From G963677085 sp963677085 (GTDB taxonomy: Bacteria > Planctomycetota > Planctomycetia > Pirellulales > Thermoguttaceae), in contig CAXXFH010000003.1 of NCBI GenBank assembly GCA_963677085.2, positions 744,001 to 808,000 of the forward strand: a stretch of DNA of 64,000 nt, written 5' to 3'. A model generated the notes under the pieces. The model saw only the letters and a program-made list of their open reading frames with translations. It had not been told where the DNA came from and ran no database searches. Positions 1 through 9,799 of this stretch are shown here, piece by piece; within the stretch, counting starts at the first letter, position 1, and the number at the start of each line of letters is the position of its first letter. Made by a program: the position numbers and the translations under genes.

Positions 1-138
1 AGCTTGCAGGGGGCCCAGTCCTTCGCACTCGCCCTCGATCAGCATCGACAACTTGCGTGTGATTTCGTCATCGACGCGCACGGACAGGAGACCGCCTGTC
101 CCGACCAGGGCCTGCTTTTCCGGGTCGAATTGTGCCAT
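1..138 (-). CDS. Hypothetical protein, N-terminal part only
   Basis: An open frame runs from an ATG at 138 off the left edge of the window, giving 46 residues beginning MAQFDPEKQALVGTGG. A good ribosome binding site (GGGAGGAAG) lies about 6 bases upstream, which supports the start. The visible part is acidic and soluble, with no signal peptide or membrane segment. I do not recognise the family. Transcription runs out of the window, so neither length nor function can be judged. Confidence 0.6.
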   Translation of the reverse strand, partial: MAQFDPEKQALVGTGGLLSVRVDDEITRKLSMLIEGECEGLGPLQA

Positions 139-959
139 GACTGCTTCCTCCCTAATCGCAGCGGGACCGGGGTCGCAACGTCGCGAGCCCTCAGGAGCGA
201 GGATAGCAGAAATGGCCAGGAAAGTCTAATTAAATATGGCAATCATTCTCCTGAGCACGACCGCACATGTGCCGTATTTCAACACGAAATAGTGGAACCG
301 GCATTTCAACAACGCCATATTTTAATAGACACAAAGAGGGGCGGTGTGGCGAGAGGAACCGACAAAACGGGCAGCCACCCAAGAGATGGGCAAATCAACA
401 TGCCCCTGAAAATCGCTGCCCTAGGGGGAGCAGCAAACAAAAGAATACACCAACTCTAGAGCCTCCTGCAATCCAATGTGCGCATCTTGACAGACACTAC
501 CCTTAACCGGCGCAGTCCTGAATCGTCTCACGCATCATTGTCATATCTTGGAAGCGACCGGCGAGAGCTATCGTCTAAAAGACGCCAGAAAGCGGGCGGG
601 CAATCGAAGCAGTCGACCGAAGCAACCGAATCCCGGCAAGTAGATCAATCGCCACAACCGGCCCTCCCCATGGGGAGGGAGCAGTCTCTTCCTTCGACAC
701 ACAAGGCAGACTATACTACGAAACAATAACCCCCGAGCGCTGCACTTTTAGACCGATCATCGCTGCACAATTACACCGGTGTTTACAATCCTCACGCCGC
801 CTCATCCAACGCAACCTGCTGCATGTCGAGCAGGCGTTGGCAACATAAGTTTTCATGGTTTTTACGCACATTCGCGACCGGAGACGCTTGACACTAGGCT
901 CTGTCTCACAACTCCTATTGGACGTCATATTGCACCACGCAAAAGCGAGTGGTATCGGA
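139..959. other. Long intergenic region without a supported gene
   Basis: About 820 bases separate the truncated leftmost gene from the end of the DUF5107 gene. The open frames here are short, overlap each other and show no recognisable domain or good ribosome binding site. The only structure noticed is a 25-base stretch at 731-755 that recurs with two differences at 22526-22550, probably a scrap of a dispersed element. Confidence 0.5.
731..755 (+). repeat. Dispersed repeat scrap, copy 1
   Basis: The stretch CCCCGAGCGCTGCACTTT followed by TAGACCG matches 22526-22550 at 23 of 25 positions. In both copies a GTTTACA-type continuation follows, about 20 bases further away here than in the second copy. 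Both copies lie in gene-free sequence, and the second is about 55 bases from an IS3 element end. I cannot assign the parent element. Confidence 0.5.
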
Positions 960-3900
960 CTAAACCTCCCGCAACTTCCTCAGTTCCGCGACGGCTCGGT
1001 CGTGCCAGTCGGAATCGTCCTGAAGATGGCCGCGGGAACAGCTTGCGGCCTTCGCGAAGTATTCCCGAGCCTGTGCATTCTTTCCCAAACACTTGTGGCA
1101 GAGCCCCAGCTTATAGTGCTCGCGCACGTAGTTGGGATTGTGGGGCCTTCCAGTTCCCAGGTTCTCGGGATATTCCGTTGCTTGCCGGAGATCCTCCATA
1201 GCTTCGTCGTACTCGCCGTGTTTCATGTGCTTGTCGGCCCGCAGATGCAAGACTCGATTGTAGAGTTTCCACACCTTGGTCCAACCTTCCCAGGGGTGAA
1301 ACGTGTTGTGCCGCAAAATCTGTAACGCCTCGTCAACTCTGCCCACGTCGGCGTAGTAGCCGGCTTGAGCGAAAAGGACGCGGAAGTCTTTTGCGACAGT
1401 GGGCGGGGCCTCTGCAAACAGTCTCTCTCTTTTTTCGTTGCCCCCCACCTCGCGGTACAGACAATCCAGCGCTACATAGTAGCTGAAATCGCCGGGATCG
1501 CATTCGAGCGCCTTTTCGTAAGCGGCCTGTGCGTTTTCCAGGTCGTTAAGCTTCTTCCAGTAGATCTCGCCCACATTGCGATACAACACTGAACACTTGG
1601 GGGAAGCTGCTTGGGCCAAGAGAAGATGGTCCAACCCTTCCTTCCAGCGAAAGTGTGCCGTAAGAAGCGTTCCGAGATAGTAATGCAACTTCCAATTGCC
1701 GGGCATGTAGCGCAAACCGGTGTTGAGAACGGCCAGGCTCTCCGTGCGGAAGGGGAAGACGTAGTCTACGGGGAGGCTTGTGCCCAAACCGTAATAGGTT
1801 CTGGCTAGATTGTCGTCGTTCGACTCGTCCGCCAGATAGCCCAGGAAGAAACACACGAAAGGATGCTTTGCCGCGCCGGGACGTCCTTCGTAGAGCTTCA
1901 GGGCAGCGGCTGCATCCTCTTGAAGGTTCATTTGGGCGTAATCCCAGGCCGCTTCGAGGTAATACTGAGGATCGTCCTTCAGTAGGGCAAGCTCGCCTTC
2001 TCCGCCCAGCAGGACCTGCTCGACGATACCCAGGCAGTTGATGGGGTCTTCGGCCAGAACGCCATGGACCTGCTCCAGGGCCTCTTCAGGGCGACCATGT
2101 CGCCGCAACACCGAAGCCAGCATTGCCCGCGCCTTCAGGTCTTTGGGATTGTGGTGGATCGCCTGTCGCAACAGCTCCTCAGCCCGGGAGAAATCGTTCC
2201 TTGTCACGGCCAGCGAAGCCAGTACGTAAGGTGCCACGTGCCGGAAATCTACCCTCCGGCCGACCAGGATGAGGTCTTCCTCCGTTCGCTCCTCGATTCC
2301 CAGTTTGATCTTGCTCAGTGCCCGGTAGTAGCGGGCCGCATGATCATCGTCATTGCGGTGGAGAGCTCGCGTACAGAGCTCATAGGCTTCATTGAACCGA
2401 CCGGTCTTGTAGCAGATGATCGCCAACCCTCGCAAAGCTGGGGTGAATCCCGGGTCCTTCTTCAGCGCGTCCTCAAAACGCTTGATTGCCCTTATGGGGC
2501 TCCAGTGCTTGAGTGCGTAGTAGCCATCCAGATAGGTTTCCTCGGCCGAGGCCATTTCGCCGGAGGGAAGTTCGGGTTCGACTTCCGGGGGCGGGAGGTC
2601 CTTTTCCTCTTCCTCCGGACAGTACGTGATGATCTCTCGGCCATTGTGGTCCTGGAAGATGAGCCGGCAGGTTTTTGCATTGCTGGGCGTGGCGATTTGC
2701 CTTTGCCAGAATTCTCCCGGCCCAATGGTCACCGTCTCGGAAAACACCTCGTTCGAGCCAACGAGAAGCCTCAGCGTTGCATCGCGGAACTCCGTTGTCG
2801 TGTTCAAGGCGAGCAAGAGCTTTCCATCGTGGAGCGAAAAGTTTATTGCCGCCTCGCAGTTCAGCTTCACCAATCCTTTCATCTCCTTGAGTGGATACCA
2901 ATATCCCTCCCAGCTTTCCTGCCAATGGGGTTCAAATATCCAGGAATCGCCTTGCGTCAGAAGGCGGCCGGACTGGAGTTCGAGAAACTCGCCGTCCGTG
3001 TCGGTCAGGATGTCTTCCCAAATGGTGCCGTCCCGGGCCGTTCCAAACGTCCAGAACTTCTTTCCGGGACTCTCCTGCTCAGCCGCGAAGTGAGCGGTGC
3101 CGCAGTCGCGCTCATGATGGTACGCGCCGATATACCCTCCTGGAACGCCGCAGAAATAGTCACAGTGGTGCTGCGTGTTCTTGGCCCAGGAAACGTCCAA
3201 TCCGCCGTTGACGGGCCACGGCTCCGGGTTTCGTCGCATGCCAGCGTAGGTGTAATGTGTAGGCGGAAGGGTCACCCGCGTATCCGGCCAAGCATGAACC
3301 GCGCTGTTGGTCCAGAAATAGGCGTTGTTGTGGGTTAACGTCTGGTTGGACAAGAGAATTCTGCTGCGAAAGTAGGAACGGTCTGGATACACCGTGGTGG
3401 CAACAAGCCACCTCATGCGTTGGACCCACTCGGTCGTCCCGACGACACACGTTACACTTCCATTCTCACTCTGTATGATCTTGTACTGCACCGGCGAGAT
3501 GGTGTTGGTAGTGTGGCCGCGCGTGGGAAAGTTCCACTCGACTCCGCCCGAAAGCCACGCGCCGCGCAGCGCGATGAGCCCCGGCTTAACAGCGTGATTG
3601 CGGTAGATGAAATCGGCGTTGTCGTTTGTCTTGTCGTGGGCCGCATAGATCTTCCCGCCCATGTCGGGCAGAATGATGACCTGGATGTAGTCGTTCTCGA
3701 GAATGACCGCACGATAGGTCTTGACAACCTTGTCCTCGGTGAGGTTTGTCTGCCTGGTGTACGGGTAGACGTTGGAATCGAACAGGGATGGATATTCACT
3801 GTCTGCCCGAAGCGCATCGGGATTGTAGAGGGGTGGGTTCCTGTCCTCCTGCCCAAGCACGTAGGTGGGAATCTCCAGGGTGGTTTCCCGAACGAACGCC

Positions 3901-3983
3901 CCTCCAACTCGGGCCGGGAGCGGATCTGCACGGCGATAGCCCTCGCCGCTCGGAGTGGTCAATTGTTCTACAGAATCTCGCAT
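960..3983 (-). CDS. DUF5107 domain protein with C-terminal TPR repeats
   Basis: A 1007-residue protein. The start at 3983 (MRDSVEQ) is preferred over an upstream in-frame codon because an AGGAGGAG-type site lies just before it. Roughly residues 30-350 look like a DUF5107 domain, rich in aromatics and Gly, with phrases such as ILPDMGGKIYA and WNFPTRGHTT that recall galactose-mutarotase-like beta-sandwich proteins. From about residue 500 onward there are repeated TPR helices (for example ALRGLAIICYKTGRFNEAY). No signal peptide is obvious, so it is probably cytoplasmic. Proteins of this architecture (about 1000 residues) usually sit in carbohydrate utilisation loci, and here it is the last gene of the cluster that starts at 12792. 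The substrate is unknown; the domain call rests on recognition only. Confidence 0.8.
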   Translation of the reverse strand: MRDSVEQLTTPSGEGYRRADPLPARVGGAFVRETTLEIPTYVLGQEDRNPPLYNPDALRADSEYPSLFDSNVYPYTRQTNLTEDKVVKTYRAVILENDYIQVIILPDMGGKIYAAHDKTNDNADFIYRNHAVKPGLIALRGAWLSGGVEWNFPTRGHTTNTISPVQYKIIQSENGSVTCVVGTTEWVQRMRWLVATTVYPDRSYFRSRILLSNQTLTHNNAYFWTNSAVHAWPDTRVTLPPTHYTYAGMRRNPEPWPVNGGLDVSWAKNTQHHCDYFCGVPGGYIGAYHHERDCGTAHFAAEQESPGKKFWTFGTARDGTIWEDILTDTDGEFLELQSGRLLTQGDSWIFEPHWQESWEGYWYPLKEMKGLVKLNCEAAINFSLHDGKLLLALNTTTEFRDATLRLLVGSNEVFSETVTIGPGEFWQRQIATPSNAKTCRLIFQDHNGREIITYCPEEEEKDLPPPEVEPELPSGEMASAEETYLDGYYALKHWSPIRAIKRFEDALKKDPGFTPALRGLAIICYKTGRFNEAYELCTRALHRNDDDHAARYYRALSKIKLGIEERTEEDLILVGRRVDFRHVAPYVLASLAVTRNDFSRAEELLRQAIHHNPKDLKARAMLASVLRRHGRPEEALEQVHGVLAEDPINCLGIVEQVLLGGEGELALLKDDPQYYLEAAWDYAQMNLQEDAAAALKLYEGRPGAAKHPFVCFFLGYLADESNDDNLARTYYGLGTSLPVDYVFPFRTESLAVLNTGLRYMPGNWKLHYYLGTLLTAHFRWKEGLDHLLLAQAASPKCSVLYRNVGEIYWKKLNDLENAQAAYEKALECDPGDFSYYVALDCLYREVGGNEKRERLFAEAPPTVAKDFRVLFAQAGYYADVGRVDEALQILRHNTFHPWEGWTKVWKLYNRVLHLRADKHMKHGEYDEAMEDLRQATEYPENLGTGRPHNPNYVREHYKLGLCHKCLGKNAQAREYFAKAASCSRGHLQDDSDWHDRAVAELRKLREV

Positions 3984-4020
3984 GGCAAGGTTTTCTCCTC
4001 CTTTTTGCCGTTCTTCCGAC

Positions 4021-4124
4021 TTATTGCGTCTTGTAGTGCTTATGGAACGAGAGCGACCAGCGGGAACCCGGTTTTCCGGGCAAAAACGAATGGAGTGTTC
4101 CACAATCAACGCAGGCACCAATAA
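4021..4124 (+). repeat. 105-bp palindromic repeat, copy A
   Basis: A 104-base element beginning TTATTG and ending CAATAA. It carries the family core GCGACCAGCGGGAACCCGG followed by an internal hairpin CCCGG-TTTT-CCGGG, and an inner GGAAC/GTTCC pair. It lies between the small membrane protein gene (ends 4156) and the start of the DUF5107 gene (3983), so it would be within the leader of the latter if the cluster is cotranscribed. Confidence 0.75.
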
Positions 4125-4155
4125 ACCTGTCTGGGTGATTTCTCCATGTCATTTG

Positions 4156-4323
4156 TCACGGTTCCGGATCACCGCGATTGTCGTCGGCGATCTTGCTCAG
4201 GTTGTGCATCATTTCGACGATCTCGCGTCCACCCTTGACACCGACGTAAAGAAGCAGCGAGGCGTACCATACGATCGACAGGAACACCATCGCCGTCCAG
4301 AACCGGATGAACAGAATCTCCAT
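4156..4323 (-). CDS. Small membrane protein overlapping the symporter stop
   Basis: A 55-residue protein beginning MEILFIRFWTAMVFLSIVWY. One hydrophobic segment covers about residues 8-28, followed by a positively charged and then acidic tail ending RGDPEP. Its ATG overlaps the symporter stop codon as TGATG, an arrangement typical of translational coupling. Third codon positions are rich in G and C as in neighbouring genes, which supports coding. Its size and position suggest a small partner of the symporter, or an analogue of the small subunits found with some solute:sodium symporters, but no family was recognised. The partner role is inference from the overlap. Confidence 0.72.
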   Translation of the reverse strand: MEILFIRFWTAMVFLSIVWYASLLLYVGVKGGREIVEMMHNLSKIADDNRGDPEP

Positions 4324-5885
4324 CAGTCCACCTCCTCGGTGAAATCGGCCGACCCGGTGGGCCCTGCGTGGCCGTGTCCCAAAGCGCTGCCGAGCAGCGA
4401 GCCGAAGAGCATCCCGGCGAATGCCAGGCCGAACGAGGAAAGCCCGGCCAACTCGGGCGCGATCTTGCGCGACTCCTCTTCGACAACGGCATTGACAATC
4501 AGAAATGCTATCGGCCCTACCGCGCCCAGAATCAGCGAGGCAATCGCTCCCCAGCTATTCGCTCCTCGCCAATAGAGGGCACCGATCAGGAGAGCGAATA
4601 TGCTGGCCATATAGATACTGCCGGTGACTGCAAGATAGTCCCACGCCCGCCCCGGCAACTCATACCACAGTCCGTAGAACATCACGAACAACCCGATGAG
4701 CACCACAAGCGATCGGACGACCGCCAGCTTGGCCCCAGACGAGAGTGGCCGCCGGAGACAAGGCATTACCAAGTCGTTGTAGATCACGGTGGCCCAGGTC
4801 AGTAAGTAGCTGCTTTCGGTCGACATTTCCGCAGCCAGCATGGCGGCAACCATAATACCGATAATGCCGACAGGCAGCACCATGTTCAGGTACGCCGGCA
4901 TGGCTTGAAGGTTGTCGATCGCTTCGGGTAGCCCACCGTGGGTCGAGAAATAAACGAACGCCGCGGCCCCCCACAGCCCCGGCAGCACGAACCTTCCCAC
5001 GTGATAGAAAGCTGTCCGGCAATAGACGCGTTTGGCGGTCTGCGTGTTCTTGGCGCTGAGCACGCGGGCAATGGTTGTCTGCCAGGTCGTCATCACGCTC
5101 AGGGCCAGCATCGCTTGCCACAAGACCCAGGCGGTGCCGACACCATCGGCGCCGAAAGGGTCGAAGGGATTGGCCATGGCGAGCTTCCCGCCGGGCTGGC
5201 CGGCCGCGGCGGCAGCCACAGTGGCCTCGTGACCCTGCCACAGGCCGTCGAGCAGATTGTTCCAACCGACATTATGAATCACCAACGCCGACGTGACCAC
5301 GATGCCCAAACCCATGACGAGGAACTGAATGAAGTCGGTCACCAGCACCGAGACCATGCCGCCCAGCACAGTGTAGAGCAGGACGATGACCAGCAGTGCG
5401 GTCATCGTCCACTCGAGCATGTCGGGATTCAGGCCCGTGGCGTACACCAGGAATTCGCCTCCCAGGCGGAGGAAGATGCCCATGTTCAATACGCCGCCGA
5501 CTACAACGACCAGTCCTGCCAGCCAGCGGACACGTTTCCCGAAACGCTCTTCGAACAACTCCGGGATGGTGATGACACGGGCTTTGCGTAAAGGTACGAT
5601 CACGAAACCCGATAGACCGACCAGGAGCATCGCCAGCGCCCTGAGCACCCCCGGCACGGTGCCGGCGAATCCGCTCTTGAAGCCCATCTCGGCAGTGTAC
5701 ATCACCGTGGCGAGGCCTAACTCGGTTGCCGCCAGCGAGGCAAGGCCGAGATTGGTGTCCATCTCGCGGCCTGCCACGGTGAAGTCGTCCACGCCACGGA
5801 CGTAGCGCTTCATCCACACGCCGACGACGGCGCAGCCAACCACGTAGACCAGGATGATCGCCCAGTCAATCGGCGATAGTAGCAT
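4323..5885 (-). CDS. Sodium:solute symporter (SSS/SLC5 family)
   Basis: A 520-residue polytopic membrane protein with about 13 hydrophobic segments, starting MLLSPIDWAIILVYVVGC. The N-terminal WMKRYVRGVDDFTVAGREM segment is the usual SSS motif after the first helix. The start at 5885 is chosen because GGAG sits 9 bases upstream; a TTG at 5900 is also in frame but has weaker support. It probably imports the sugar or sugar acid released by the secreted enzymes encoded upstream. The stop overlaps the start of a 55-residue membrane protein. The family call is strong; the substrate cannot be read from the sequence. Confidence 0.9.
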   Translation of the reverse strand: MLLSPIDWAIILVYVVGCAVVGVWMKRYVRGVDDFTVAGREMDTNLGLASLAATELGLATVMYTAEMGFKSGFAGTVPGVLRALAMLLVGLSGFVIVPLRKARVITIPELFEERFGKRVRWLAGLVVVVGGVLNMGIFLRLGGEFLVYATGLNPDMLEWTMTALLVIVLLYTVLGGMVSVLVTDFIQFLVMGLGIVVTSALVIHNVGWNNLLDGLWQGHEATVAAAAAGQPGGKLAMANPFDPFGADGVGTAWVLWQAMLALSVMTTWQTTIARVLSAKNTQTAKRVYCRTAFYHVGRFVLPGLWGAAAFVYFSTHGGLPEAIDNLQAMPAYLNMVLPVGIIGIMVAAMLAAEMSTESSYLLTWATVIYNDLVMPCLRRPLSSGAKLAVVRSLVVLIGLFVMFYGLWYELPGRAWDYLAVTGSIYMASIFALLIGALYWRGANSWGAIASLILGAVGPIAFLIVNAVVEEESRKIAPELAGLSSFGLAFAGMLFGSLLGSALGHGHAGPTGSADFTEEVD

Positions 5886-5924
5886 GATGTGCAACTCCAA
5901 TTGCAGTGCCGCCGTGTATCGTCG

Positions 5925-8651
5925 TCACCACTGTTTCTCCTCGCCGGAAACGGAAATCACTGCCGTGCCCGCGGGGGCCAGTTCGATCTGGAAACTAATG
6001 CTCCCGTTTGACTCGTCCGGCCTTGCCGCTATGGCGGAATCGGAAACGATCTCTCTGACCACCGCCCTTGCCGGGTCCTCGCGACCGGCGCCCAAAGCGG
6101 CAAGCTGAACCACGACAACGCAGCGTTCTTCCTCTTCCATTCGGTTGCGCAAAGTGAAATGAAGGTCTCCCTCGCTCCAAGCCCCAAACCGCTCGACCAT
6201 CACGCTGTCATCGGACGTCTTCGCGTATGTGACCGGCTCCCATCCTGCCTTGTTGATACGCCTGATGACAGGGATGTACTTTTGGAACAAGTCGCGGTCG
6301 CGTTCGAACTGCTCGGGACTACGGAAGTATCGCTTCCACCCATGGTAACCCGGCTTGTCCTCTCCACCAGCGGTCGAGATCCCGGGATAGAAACCGTAAA
6401 ACGTCTGGTGGTTCAGGTACTGCTCGACCTGCTGCCGGGTGAGCGGAGGTCTGGGAGTCCGGAAGTCTCCCTCCTGGAGAAGGTTTGCCGTCGGCTTCTG
6501 ATAAGCGTAGGTACGTCGCAGGCTGCAGATGGCGTCGCTTTCGACCTGGTCGAGCTGCCGTCTGCCCCCCCAACTCCCAACCTCGGAGCCCAATACATCG
6601 CCGAGGTGAGCGTAGAACCGGTACGCAGTCGGAAAGATGTTCGTGTGAACCAGCTTCCCCTGAGAATGGAGGCGATCAGCAATCCATGCGATGAAGTCGT
6701 ATTGCGACATCACGCCGAGCAGGCACGGCCTGCCATTCACGCCGAACGTCAGCGGCAAGTCGGCACAGGCAATGTGCTGTTTGCGATAATTCTCGTACGT
6801 GCCGAGCCACACGGTCACACTGTCGAGATAAACTCCGTCCGCGTTGGGCAGCCGGGGCTCTATCTTGCCTTTCCTGCAGACATCAGCGCGATTGGGCTTG
6901 GGCAAATCGGGATCGGGGTTGGTACGCCACCAGTGCGTAGAGTTGTTGTAGATGCTTATGCTGAACGGCGAGCGGCCATCTGCGTCCTTCGGCAGCGAAT
7001 TCAGGACCGCTTGGGCGGTTTCCCGGCGTGAGCCGTCCGCCCATTTCGCATCGGAGCTGCAATCGTCGCCCCATGCCTGGAGCGTAGCCAATACCTCTTC
7101 GTACGTCGGCACGTCGCCACGCCCTTCCATGCTCGGCAACGGCTGACGCAACCCCCACGGCTCCGTATACGGGAAGATGTAGATGCCGTGCCGCCGGGCG
7201 CATGCCCTCTCGTCCGGCTTGTTTGAATAACCTTCCCAGAACGTGAAACCGAAGTCTTCAGGATGCGGAATCTCGCTCGGATAGACCGGAAACAGCCAGC
7301 AGCCCTCGCGCTGGGCTCGTTTTACGAAGAAGCTCGGAAAGATATCGTAGTACCTCGCGGCAGCGCTGCGGAAGCCCCAGTTCGCGTCGGTTTTGTAGAT
7401 CACAAAGGCGAACGTCGCCTTGCCTGGACCGATCTTCTTCGTCAGCGGCGAAATGCCGAGGTCGAAGGAGGTCTGGTATCCACTCTCTAGACTATACTGG
7501 CGCCGCTCGATCCGGGGCCAATCCATCGGCACGCCCAGGGCCACGCCCACCCTGCCGTCATGGATCGAGGAAAATGGGTAGAGTGATACGGCATGACCGA
7601 CGCAAGCGAAGCTGTTCTGGTAAACGTTCGATCCTTCGATCTTTCGGCTGGTGCGAATGTCATCATCCCACTGCCAGCCCTCGGCCCCGATTGGGAGCGT
7701 GTAGCGAACCTGCAATACGCGGTCCCGTGGCGGATCGTGTGTGTCGCGGACCTCGGCCTCGACCCGGATATGATTCGGCCCGGGCAGATACTTGAGCGTA
7801 AGATCGAGGTTCTCCTCACGCAGGGACAGGCGCTGATAGCACGTCTTCCCGTCAACTTCGGCGGTTAGTGGACCCGTTGGGCTCTTCTTGTCCAACCACC
7901 CCCCTCGACCGACCTCGGCAATCTGAAGAGAGTCGGCATCCACGTAGTCGCCACGCCACAGACAAAGCGCGACTTGGAGGTAGGCCACGCCCTTAGGCAC
8001 CATGTAGTCTCGACTGAGTCTTTCCCACGCGTTTGCCTTTTCGACTTCGATCGCGTACTGATAGTGCGTCCTGCTCCAAAGTGAATAGTCCCACCCGCGC
8101 GGAGCAGTGATCTGCTCGGTGACATCCTGGCCGGTTTCGTCAAAAAGGCGCAGGTAGAGGATGTAGGTGGCCGAGCTTGACGGCACACGGGCGGACCAGG
8201 ATATCTCGCAGACGCCACCCGGCCGTACCGGCACGCGTTGTTCGAGTCGCACGCCTTGCCCGTATCGCTGATTCTCGCCCAGCCGCACGTAGCTCGGGGA
8301 GCCATCGGCACCACCGTCGGTTCGCCGCACAGTAGCGGCATTCTTGATCCAGCCTTCCGTGCCCTCGTCGAAGTCGAGGTGTGCCAGGGCGTTCGGCTCG
8401 TGCCTCTCGATCGGCTTGATCTCCTGGTAAGACAACCCTCTCGGCACGTCTTCGAGCCGCGGCAGCGTTTGTCCGTCGACCAGGATCGCTTGTATCGTTC
8501 CCGTCGCGTCGTCGAGGCGGAGCGTCAGCCCGTCATCCGTTGAAATATCGGCTGCTCGAACAGCCGGCGGCCCCACGCCAAAAACCAGAACAACGGCAGC
8601 GGGCGCGAAGACCATCGCGGTCGAGCGCAATATTGTCGCGAAGCTAGGCAT
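5925..8651 (-). CDS. Large secreted glycoside-hydrolase-like protein
   Basis: A 908-residue protein with a signal peptide (about residues 1-33, ending AVRAAD) and a good AAGGAG site before the ATG. Residues of about 70-240 look like a carbohydrate-binding beta-sandwich (phrases such as HLDFDEGTEGWIKNA and SWSARVP). The central and C-terminal part resembles TIM-barrel glycosidase-like proteins of planctomycetes, including DGVYLDSVTVW, where the Asp at the end of a strand could be catalytic. I cannot assign a CAZy family. It sits 37 bases upstream of the symporter start and probably acts in the periplasm or outside the cell on a polysaccharide or glycoconjugate. Activity is inference from context. 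Confidence 0.65.
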   Translation of the reverse strand: MPSFATILRSTAMVFAPAAVVLVFGVGPPAVRAADISTDDGLTLRLDDATGTIQAILVDGQTLPRLEDVPRGLSYQEIKPIERHEPNALAHLDFDEGTEGWIKNAATVRRTDGGADGSPSYVRLGENQRYGQGVRLEQRVPVRPGGVCEISWSARVPSSSATYILYLRLFDETGQDVTEQITAPRGWDYSLWSRTHYQYAIEVEKANAWERLSRDYMVPKGVAYLQVALCLWRGDYVDADSLQIAEVGRGGWLDKKSPTGPLTAEVDGKTCYQRLSLREENLDLTLKYLPGPNHIRVEAEVRDTHDPPRDRVLQVRYTLPIGAEGWQWDDDIRTSRKIEGSNVYQNSFACVGHAVSLYPFSSIHDGRVGVALGVPMDWPRIERRQYSLESGYQTSFDLGISPLTKKIGPGKATFAFVIYKTDANWGFRSAAARYYDIFPSFFVKRAQREGCWLFPVYPSEIPHPEDFGFTFWEGYSNKPDERACARRHGIYIFPYTEPWGLRQPLPSMEGRGDVPTYEEVLATLQAWGDDCSSDAKWADGSRRETAQAVLNSLPKDADGRSPFSISIYNNSTHWWRTNPDPDLPKPNRADVCRKGKIEPRLPNADGVYLDSVTVWLGTYENYRKQHIACADLPLTFGVNGRPCLLGVMSQYDFIAWIADRLHSQGKLVHTNIFPTAYRFYAHLGDVLGSEVGSWGGRRQLDQVESDAICSLRRTYAYQKPTANLLQEGDFRTPRPPLTRQQVEQYLNHQTFYGFYPGISTAGGEDKPGYHGWKRYFRSPEQFERDRDLFQKYIPVIRRINKAGWEPVTYAKTSDDSVMVERFGAWSEGDLHFTLRNRMEEEERCVVVVQLAALGAGREDPARAVVREIVSDSAIAARPDESNGSISFQIELAPAGTAVISVSGEEKQW

Positions 8652-8690
8652 GGTATCGCTCCTTTCTTCTGGTTGGGACAGGTCGGTCCG

Positions 8691-9716
8691 TCATTCGGGC
8701 AATTCTCCCAGCGGCAGACCGTCGTTGCGGATGGCCGTGGCCCGATAGGCCGCCAAATCGATTGTTTCGCTAACAAAGCGGACCGATCCGTCGCACATCG
8801 TAAAGTTGCACCCACCCACATGAAAGCTGCCGAAGAGCTTTGACATCTGGGGGAACAGGTCGTCGGCCAGGGAAGGCCTGGCTTCTCCGCCCGTGTTCGC
8901 TATCGCGTTGATCTGCAACACAGCAGCCGCCAGTGTGTTGGGGTTCGGGCCGTGCGGGTCCATTTTCGGTCCCGAGGCCCAGCCGACGTAACAGCCTCCG
9001 TTGCCGAAATACGTGCTCGCATCGCCACCACGATGGGCGGCGCCGGGAATATACTTGGTCTCGCCTAACAGGAACACTTTTGATGCCCCATCACGGATGT
9101 CGGCAAAACGGGTATGCGAATTGTGGTACGACACGCCGTTCGTAAAAAACACCCTGCCTCCACCACTGCACGCCGCGTCGCCGTAGTCGCCACCGCCCTG
9201 CACGCCCACGTAGTTCAAACTGTTTGATTCCGAAATCGAGGCGTAAGGATCGGAAGGACACTTGTAGCCATCAAACGGCGTCTTCCAGGCTCGGTGATTG
9301 CCGCTGTTGAAGTCGCCTTCCGCCGGACTGTACGACACATTGGTGAACTGCTTCGTGAAATCGAACCGCGCGTAAAGCGCCGTCTGTTCCAGATACGGCA
9401 GAATCAAAACGGTCCATGGAGCGCCAAACAGCATGTTCGGTGGATTGTCGCGACACCAATTCGAACCAGTCGCCGTCTTGTTGGCGATGTAGCCCGAGGC
9501 AAGGCAACCATGCGCACTACTGTAGTTGTGCATGGCCAGGGCAAGCTGCTTCATTTTGTTCGTACACTGCAAACGCCGAGCGGCTTCGCGGGCCGACTGA
9601 ACGGCGGGCAGCAATAGAGCGATCAAGATCCCAATGATCGCAATCACCACCAGCAGTTCGGCAAGCGTAAACCCCCTACGCCTTGAGTACACGCGATTCC
9701 CCTTTCCTGACAACAT
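8691..9716 (-). CDS. DUF1559 protein with pilin-like N-terminus
   Basis: A 341-residue protein beginning MLSGKGNRVYS. RRRGFTLAELLVVIAIIGI is a type IV pilin/pseudopilin prepilin-cleavage and methylation motif, followed by the planctomycete signature LPAVQSAREAARR and the C-terminal DUF1559 phrase FTMCDGSVRFVSE. DUF1559 proteins are hugely expanded in planctomycetes and are thought to be exported, possibly surface or fibre-forming proteins; the function is not known. The start at 9716 has a GGAAGAG-type site. It lies between the PEP-CTERM gene and the large hydrolase gene, so it is probably coexpressed with the catabolic cluster. Confidence 0.9.
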   Translation of the reverse strand: MLSGKGNRVYSRRRGFTLAELLVVIAIIGILIALLLPAVQSAREAARRLQCTNKMKQLALAMHNYSSAHGCLASGYIANKTATGSNWCRDNPPNMLFGAPWTVLILPYLEQTALYARFDFTKQFTNVSYSPAEGDFNSGNHRAWKTPFDGYKCPSDPYASISESNSLNYVGVQGGGDYGDAACSGGGRVFFTNGVSYHNSHTRFADIRDGASKVFLLGETKYIPGAAHRGGDASTYFGNGGCYVGWASGPKMDPHGPNPNTLAAAVLQINAIANTGGEARPSLADDLFPQMSKLFGSFHVGGCNFTMCDGSVRFVSETIDLAAYRATAIRNDGLPLGELPE

Positions 9717-9799
9717 CGTCGCTCTTCCATTTTGGCCCCAATCGCCAGCTTGGGATCGGAGAAAAGCCCTAGGCCACACGATCAACCGCCGGCCTACGA

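Noticed and set aside
2064..3338. A 424-residue plus-strand frame
   Set aside because: It is antisense to the DUF5107 gene and has no recognisable domain; it is a by-product of GC-rich codon structure.
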